Source of the DNA: JAAYCI01 sp964370295 | GTDB taxonomy: Bacteria > Bacillota > Clostridia > Oscillospirales > Ruminococcaceae | Assembly: GCA_964370295.1 (NCBI GenBank) | Contig: CAYJIR010000003.1 | Coordinates: forward strand, 1-64,000 | Reading direction: 5' to 3' | Length of the DNA: 64,000 nt | Part shown: positions 60,801 to 64,000 of the stretch, one piece after another | Position numbering within the stretch: the first letter of the stretch is position 1 | Layout of the letters: each line of letters begins with the position of its first letter | The notes under the pieces: generated by a model | Seen by the model: the letters and a program-made list of their open reading frames with translations, nothing else | Database searches by the model: none | Told to the model about the DNA's origin: nothing | Position numbers and translations under genes: made by a program

Positions 60801-61912
60801 TGTTTCAAATGATAGCTCCATGCTATTTTGGCATGGAAAAAGCAGCCGCCTTCGATTTTAAACGAATTGGAGCAAAAAACGTACAAATTTCCGACGGCCG
60901 CATCACCTTTAATGGTGATGCAGAAATATTAGCCGCAGCCAATTTGTGGAGCCGCAGCGCCGAACGTGTTCTTTTGCGCCTTGGTGGATTTCATGCCGAG
61001 GATTTTAATGCCTTGTTCGATGGTGTTTTTGCTCTTGCTTTAGAAGAATACCTCCCTGCAAATGCTTGCTTCCCCGTTAAAGCTTCCAGTTTATCCAGCC
61101 AATTAAGTAGTGTGCCTGCTTGCCAAAAAATAGTAAAAAAAGCGGTGGTTGAACGGTTAAAAAAAGGACATGGCGTACAAAATCTATACGAAAACGGCCC
61201 CGAGTATCGCCTACGTCTCTCGCTTAGAAAAAATGAAGCAGAACTGTTTTTGGACACTTCCGGTGCCGGGCTGCACAAGCGCGGTTATCGTCGTATCTCC
61301 GGCGCGGCCCCCTTAAAAGAAACCTTAGCTGCGGGGATGGCCGATTTAGCCCATGTACGCCGAGACAGCCACGTGCAAGACCCCTTTTGTGGTAGCGGTA
61401 CTCTTTTAATAGAATCGGCGCTTAAAGCCAAAAATATAGCCCCGGGCCTACGACGCAGCTTTGCCGCAGAACAATATGCCTTTTTACCTGCGGGTGTATT
61501 TGAGAAAATACGTAAACAAGCGCACGAGCAGGAAAAACCACAAGCCGATTTCCATGCCTTTGGCAGTGATATAGATAGGCAAATGATCGCTTTGGCACAG
61601 GCGAATGCCAAGCTGGCTGGTGTTTTGGATGTTTGCCACTTTGCACAACAAGACATGCGTCATTTTGTCCCCGATAGCGATGCTATTTTGATGGCAAATC
61701 CACCCTATGGCGAACGCATGATGGCCGGTGATGAGGCGACCATCATGGAGCAAGATTTCGGAAAAGTTTTCCACTCGAACCGCCCACGTAGCGCTTATAT
61801 ACTTACGGCAAGCGAAGAATTCGAGCGTAATTTTGGGGAAAAGGCCACAAAAAAACGCAAGCTTTATAATGGTATGATACCTTGTCAGCTGTATATGTAT
61901 TATTCCCATTAA
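60800..61912 (+). CDS. class I SAM-dependent RNA methyltransferase (RlmL/YpsC-like)
   Basis: The 370-residue protein has an N-terminal THUMP-type region (VLLRLGGFHAEDFNALFDGV) followed by a Rossmann methyltransferase with HVQDPFCGSGTLLIESAL as the SAM loop. MANPPYGERM is the NPPY catalytic motif of N2-guanine methyltransferases. It probably modifies 23S rRNA. Its ATG overlaps the PAP2 stop (TAATG). Confidence 0.92.
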   Translation: MFQMIAPCYFGMEKAAAFDFKRIGAKNVQISDGRITFNGDAEILAAANLWSRSAERVLLRLGGFHAEDFNALFDGVFALALEEYLPANACFPVKASSLSSQLSSVPACQKIVKKAVVERLKKGHGVQNLYENGPEYRLRLSLRKNEAELFLDTSGAGLHKRGYRRISGAAPLKETLAAGMADLAHVRRDSHVQDPFCGSGTLLIESALKAKNIAPGLRRSFAAEQYAFLPAGVFEKIRKQAHEQEKPQADFHAFGSDIDRQMIALAQANAKLAGVLDVCHFAQQDMRHFVPDSDAILMANPPYGERMMAGDEATIMEQDFGKVFHSNRPRSAYILTASEEFERNFGEKATKKRKLYNGMIPCQLYMYYSH

Positions 61913-62097
61913 TCGCTTTGTTTACACAATGTCTTTTCACCGGCATCGATTTATTGCAAAATTTTCGCCAAAATGCATTCATTCTCATCCAAGCATTTTG
62001 GCGGCTTTTTTATTGTATATATAAAGCTTGCTTTGCCACTTTGATAAACATGGCTTGCAAGGCAAACCCCACACGATTGATTTCCACGAAACAAGAA

Positions 62098-62166
62098 CTT
62101 TGCAAAAACTAAGATGAAATTTTTGCCAGAAAAAAGCACAAGCGATACTGTGTATACTGATAAACA
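62098..62166 (+). repeat. partial copy of repeat family B
   Basis: TTTGCAAAAACTA, AAATTTTTGCCAGA and GCACAAGCGATACTGTGTAT follow the inner part of the family B element at 3393-3468 in the same order. Its outer terminal repeats are not found. Confidence 0.6.
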
Positions 62167-62173
62167 CCTTAAA

Positions 62174-62235
62174 TAACGCCTGCTGAATAAATCCCTGCGA
62201 AGTTCATTCTGTTCCACCGCTATGTAGCAGGCATT
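62174..62235 (+). repeat. partial copy of repeat family A, joined to family B
   Basis: ACGCCTGCTGAATAAATCCC, then AAGTTCATTCTGTTCCACCGC, correspond to the first two hairpins of family A (1272-1330). The rest of the element is missing. It directly follows the family B piece. Confidence 0.6.
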
Positions 62236-62277
62236 ATATAAATTGGCAGGGCATAATAGCCCTGCCAATTTATATAA
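62234..62277 (-). terminator. perfect 19-bp inverted repeat, probable ferritin terminator
   Basis: TTATATAAATTGGCAGGGC and its exact complement flank an ATAATA loop. It lies 14 bp past the ferritin stop. The outer arm is AT-rich rather than a pure T run. Confidence 0.65.
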
Positions 62278-62290
62278 ACCACATCACTAT

Positions 62291-62803
62291 TTAGGTGGAA
62301 GCAATACTGGGCGGTGAATAAGCCCGTACACTTAATTCCCTATCCATCTGATACAGCACTTGCGCATCTTTTCCAAATAAACTAAATTTTTTCAAAAGAT
62401 CTGCTGCATTTTTTTCTTCTTCGCCCTGTTCTTTTACAAACCAGTTTAAAAACTCCATCGTACGAAAATCATTCACGTCTTTTGCTGCCGCCACAAGATT
62501 GTGTATACTGCTCGACACCATTTTTTCATGTTCGAAAGTAACACTCAAAGGTTCGCCATGCTCTTGATAATTTTTATTCGGTGCCTCGATGTCGAACAGA
62601 CGCACCGCCCCATCATTATCTAGTATATACTCGCGAAAAAGCATGGCGTGGCTCATTTCTTCTTGTGCTTGCACATAAAACCAGTTAGAAAAACCGTCTA
62701 AACCTTCTTCGCGATAATAGTTAGACATCTCAAGATAAAGATAGGCCGAATACATTTCCTTTTGTACCTGCTCGTTAAGCAAGTTCAGCACTTTCTCTGT
62801 CAT
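62291..62803 (-). CDS. ferritin
   Basis: The 170-residue four-helix protein stores iron and has ferroxidase activity. LLNEQVQKEMYSAYLYLEMSNYYREEGLDGFSNWFY carries the first Glu ligands. QAQEEMSHAMLFREYI supplies the central E-x2-H pair. EFLNWFVKEQGEEEKNAADLL gives the last ligands. The start is ATG at 62803 behind AAAGGAGGG. It is 31 bp downstream of the superoxide reductase gene, forming an iron/oxygen-defence pair. Confidence 0.95.
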   Translation of the reverse strand: MTEKVLNLLNEQVQKEMYSAYLYLEMSNYYREEGLDGFSNWFYVQAQEEMSHAMLFREYILDNDGAVRLFDIEAPNKNYQEHGEPLSVTFEHEKMVSSSIHNLVAAAKDVNDFRTMEFLNWFVKEQGEEEKNAADLLKKFSLFGKDAQVLYQMDRELSVRAYSPPSIAST

Positions 62804-62834
62804 AGAAACTCCCTCCTTTTCGCCATATTAAAAA

Positions 62835-63212
62835 CTAAACCACACCCTCTGTTTTCCATAAACCATGCAAATTACATAGCTCATACACCGCATAAGGGCC
62901 ACTTTCTACACAAAACTCGGCCACAGGCTTTTCTCCGGGTAAAAGGTGCACATATTTTACCCGATTATTCTGCTCCAACAAAATCCATTGTATAAGGTGC
63001 TCAGCCGTCATGGGATGCTCTACTTCTCCCACTTGTACTTGCAGTACATTCCCATTTACGCTTACACTGGGAACATGTTTTTCCTTTGCAGCATCGGTTA
63101 CACCGGCTTGCATAATCTCCATTTTCTCGCCACAGCACTGCAAGGGCACCCCTGCATCCACCATCATCACTGCAACATTTCCACAGTGGCTACATTTTAG
63201 AATTTTCATCAT
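62835..63212 (-). CDS. desulfoferrodoxin (superoxide reductase)
   Basis: The 125-residue protein has an N-terminal desulforedoxin centre with C7, C10, C26 and C27. The SOR domain has the Fe site H46 (EKHVP), H66 and H72 (EHPMTAEHLIQW), C113 and H116 (ELCNLHG). It reduces superoxide to hydrogen peroxide without making oxygen, using rubredoxin-type electrons. ATG at 63212 behind AAAGGAG is chosen. Confidence 0.95.
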   Translation of the reverse strand: MMKILKCSHCGNVAVMMVDAGVPLQCCGEKMEIMQAGVTDAAKEKHVPSVSVNGNVLQVQVGEVEHPMTAEHLIQWILLEQNNRVKYVHLLPGEKPVAEFCVESGPYAVYELCNLHGLWKTEGVV

Positions 63213-63412
63213 TTTATTGCTCCTTTCCATGTTAAGCAAATTTATATAAAAAACCCATTTTGGGTTTTCTATCCATATTGTTTTACCGCTAGTATAGCAA
63301 TTTCCCATCAACCCGTATCTAGAAACATGTCATATCTTGCGGTTTAAATCTACTATTTTAGTATAATTATATTTTTTGGTTTTGTCAATCTTTTTTTAAG
63401 TGCATTCTTATC

Positions 63413-64000
63413 CTACGTTTCCAAGACTTCAATATGACGCCGACCCACCAACAAAAATGCACCACCTACCACAAATAAAAGTACAATGGCCAAGATAGCA
63501 AAAGAACTGCGGCCTGTAACAGCCACCACTGCAGCGTAAATAGCGGGGCCTAAAATAGAGGAGAATTTCCCAAAGATATCGTAAACGCCGAAATATTCAT
63601 TCGAATGCTCTTTAGGGATGATTTTACCAAAGAATGATCGGGAAAGTGCTTGAATGCCACCTTGTACTGTTCCCACCAAAAAAGCCAAGATCCAAAATAG
63701 GATTAACGACTGTTCCCTCGTTAAAAATCCTTCTTCCAAACCAAAACCCATCACAAAGCCAAGCACACAAATAAACACATACAGCCCCACCGAAAACATT
63801 AGCATACGTATGGTACCCACCCTCACGGCAAACCTACCAAATAAAATCGCACATGGGAAGGCTACAAGCTGCGTAACCAGCAAGGCTAAAATCATACCGG
63901 TGCTATCCAGCCCCAGCGCAGTGCCATAGGCTGTGGACATTTTAATCACTGTATTTACACCGTCGATATAAAAAAAATAGGCCAACAGAAAGAATAAAAT
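63413..64000 (-). CDS. MFS transporter, UMF1-like (5' end cut by window edge)
   Basis: The 195 visible residues are the C-terminal half of a 12-helix permease. FLLAYFFYIDGVNTVIKM, GGIQALSRSFFGKIIPKEHSNEYFGVYDIFGKFSSILGP and a final GRRHIEVLET fit the UMF1/Atg22-like group of MFS proteins. The frame stays open to the window edge, so the start lies outside. The substrate is unknown. Confidence 0.85.
   Translation of the reverse strand: MLFFLLAYFFYIDGVNTVIKMSTAYGTALGLDSTGMILALLVTQLVAFPCAILFGRFAVRVGTIRMLMFSVGLYVFICVLGFVMGFGLEEGFLTREQSLILFWILAFLVGTVQGGIQALSRSFFGKIIPKEHSNEYFGVYDIFGKFSSILGPAIYAAVVAVTGRSSFAILAIVLLFVVGGAFLLVGRRHIEVLET

Larger units (their letters stand above)
61913..62290. other. intergenic region between the methyltransferase and ferritin genes
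   Basis: No gene is visible. It contains part of repeat family B (62098-62166), part of family A (62174-62235) and a perfect inverted repeat (62234-62277). An AAAATTTTCGCCAAAATGC stretch near 61957 has partial self-complementarity with GCATTTTGGCGGCTTTTTT and likely terminates the upstream operon. Confidence 0.5.

Noticed and set aside
1..64000. CRISPR array, prophage or integrative element
   Set aside because: No regularly spaced direct repeats, integrase, transposase, phage structural or restriction genes are visible. Gene content is core-like apart from the repeats described.

Overview
The window looks like a chromosomal segment of an anaerobic, low-to-mid GC Firmicute, most likely a member of the Clostridia. 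The evidence is the strong AGGAGG-type ribosome binding sites, frequent TTG and GTG starts, a T-box in front of pheST, a TPP riboswitch in front of thiT, IreB, DnaD, superoxide reductase with ferritin, and an E. hirae-type ntp V-ATPase operon. No tRNA, rRNA, CRISPR array, phage or transposase gene was recognised. Two 100-N assembly gaps are present (9043-9142 and 11424-11523). The left edge cuts a solute-binding protein gene and the right edge cuts an MFS transporter gene.

Layout. 1-4.3 kb (minus strand): an amino-acid ABC binding lipoprotein, an iron-sulfur flavoprotein/aldo-keto reductase pair and a short-chain dehydrogenase, separated by dispersed non-coding repeats. 4.65-6.1 kb (plus): a promoter with two 16-bp palindromes drives DUF2325, DUF3793 and flavodoxin genes, which look like an iron-responsive set. 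6.4-8.9 kb (plus): a small membrane protein with an acidic Cys-rich tail, a P1B-type ATPase with an N-terminal R-x-R-x-R motif and an SCA transmembrane motif, and a 26-residue membrane peptide. I read this as a candidate ferrosome (fez-like) cluster. 9.2-14.1 kb (minus): an M20 peptidase and a TRAP transporter in one operon. 14.5-24.8 kb: pyruvate phosphate dikinase, prs, pth, a GNAT enzyme, mfd and a polytopic membrane protein. 25-28 kb (minus): nicotinate phosphoribosyltransferase and a D,D-carboxypeptidase.

28.4-37.6 kb (plus): a complete nine-gene V-type ATPase operon (ntpF-I-K-E-C-G-A-B-D) whose K subunit keeps the Na+ ligands. 37.9-45 kb (minus): GGGtGRT protein and NifU-like scaffold, DegV, a PPi-type phosphofructokinase, dut, a U32 peptidase and zapA. 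45.4-54 kb (plus): glycogen phosphorylase, a GH13 enzyme, maf, a MinD-like protein that lacks its P-loop lysine, methylglyoxal synthase, and a dnaD/dnaC-like pair. 54-59.3 kb (minus): a 95-residue unknown with ireB, pheST behind a T-box, and thiT behind a TPP riboswitch. 59.4-61.9 kb (plus): an anchored unknown, PAP2 phosphatase and an RNA methyltransferase. 62.3-64 kb (minus): ferritin, superoxide reductase and the cut MFS gene.

Themes. Iron handling recurs: the fez-like cluster, the palindrome-controlled flavodoxin operon, the NifU-like pair, ferritin and desulfoferrodoxin. Pyrophosphate-linked glycolysis is suggested by PPDK together with a PPi-type PFK, with glycogen breakdown and a methylglyoxal bypass nearby. 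The main unexplained structures are a roughly 200-bp multi-hairpin repeat whose arms differ between copies but stay paired, a 161-bp element with terminal inverted repeats, and Ser-Met-Ala-Asp tandem repeats at the C-termini of two different binding lipoproteins.
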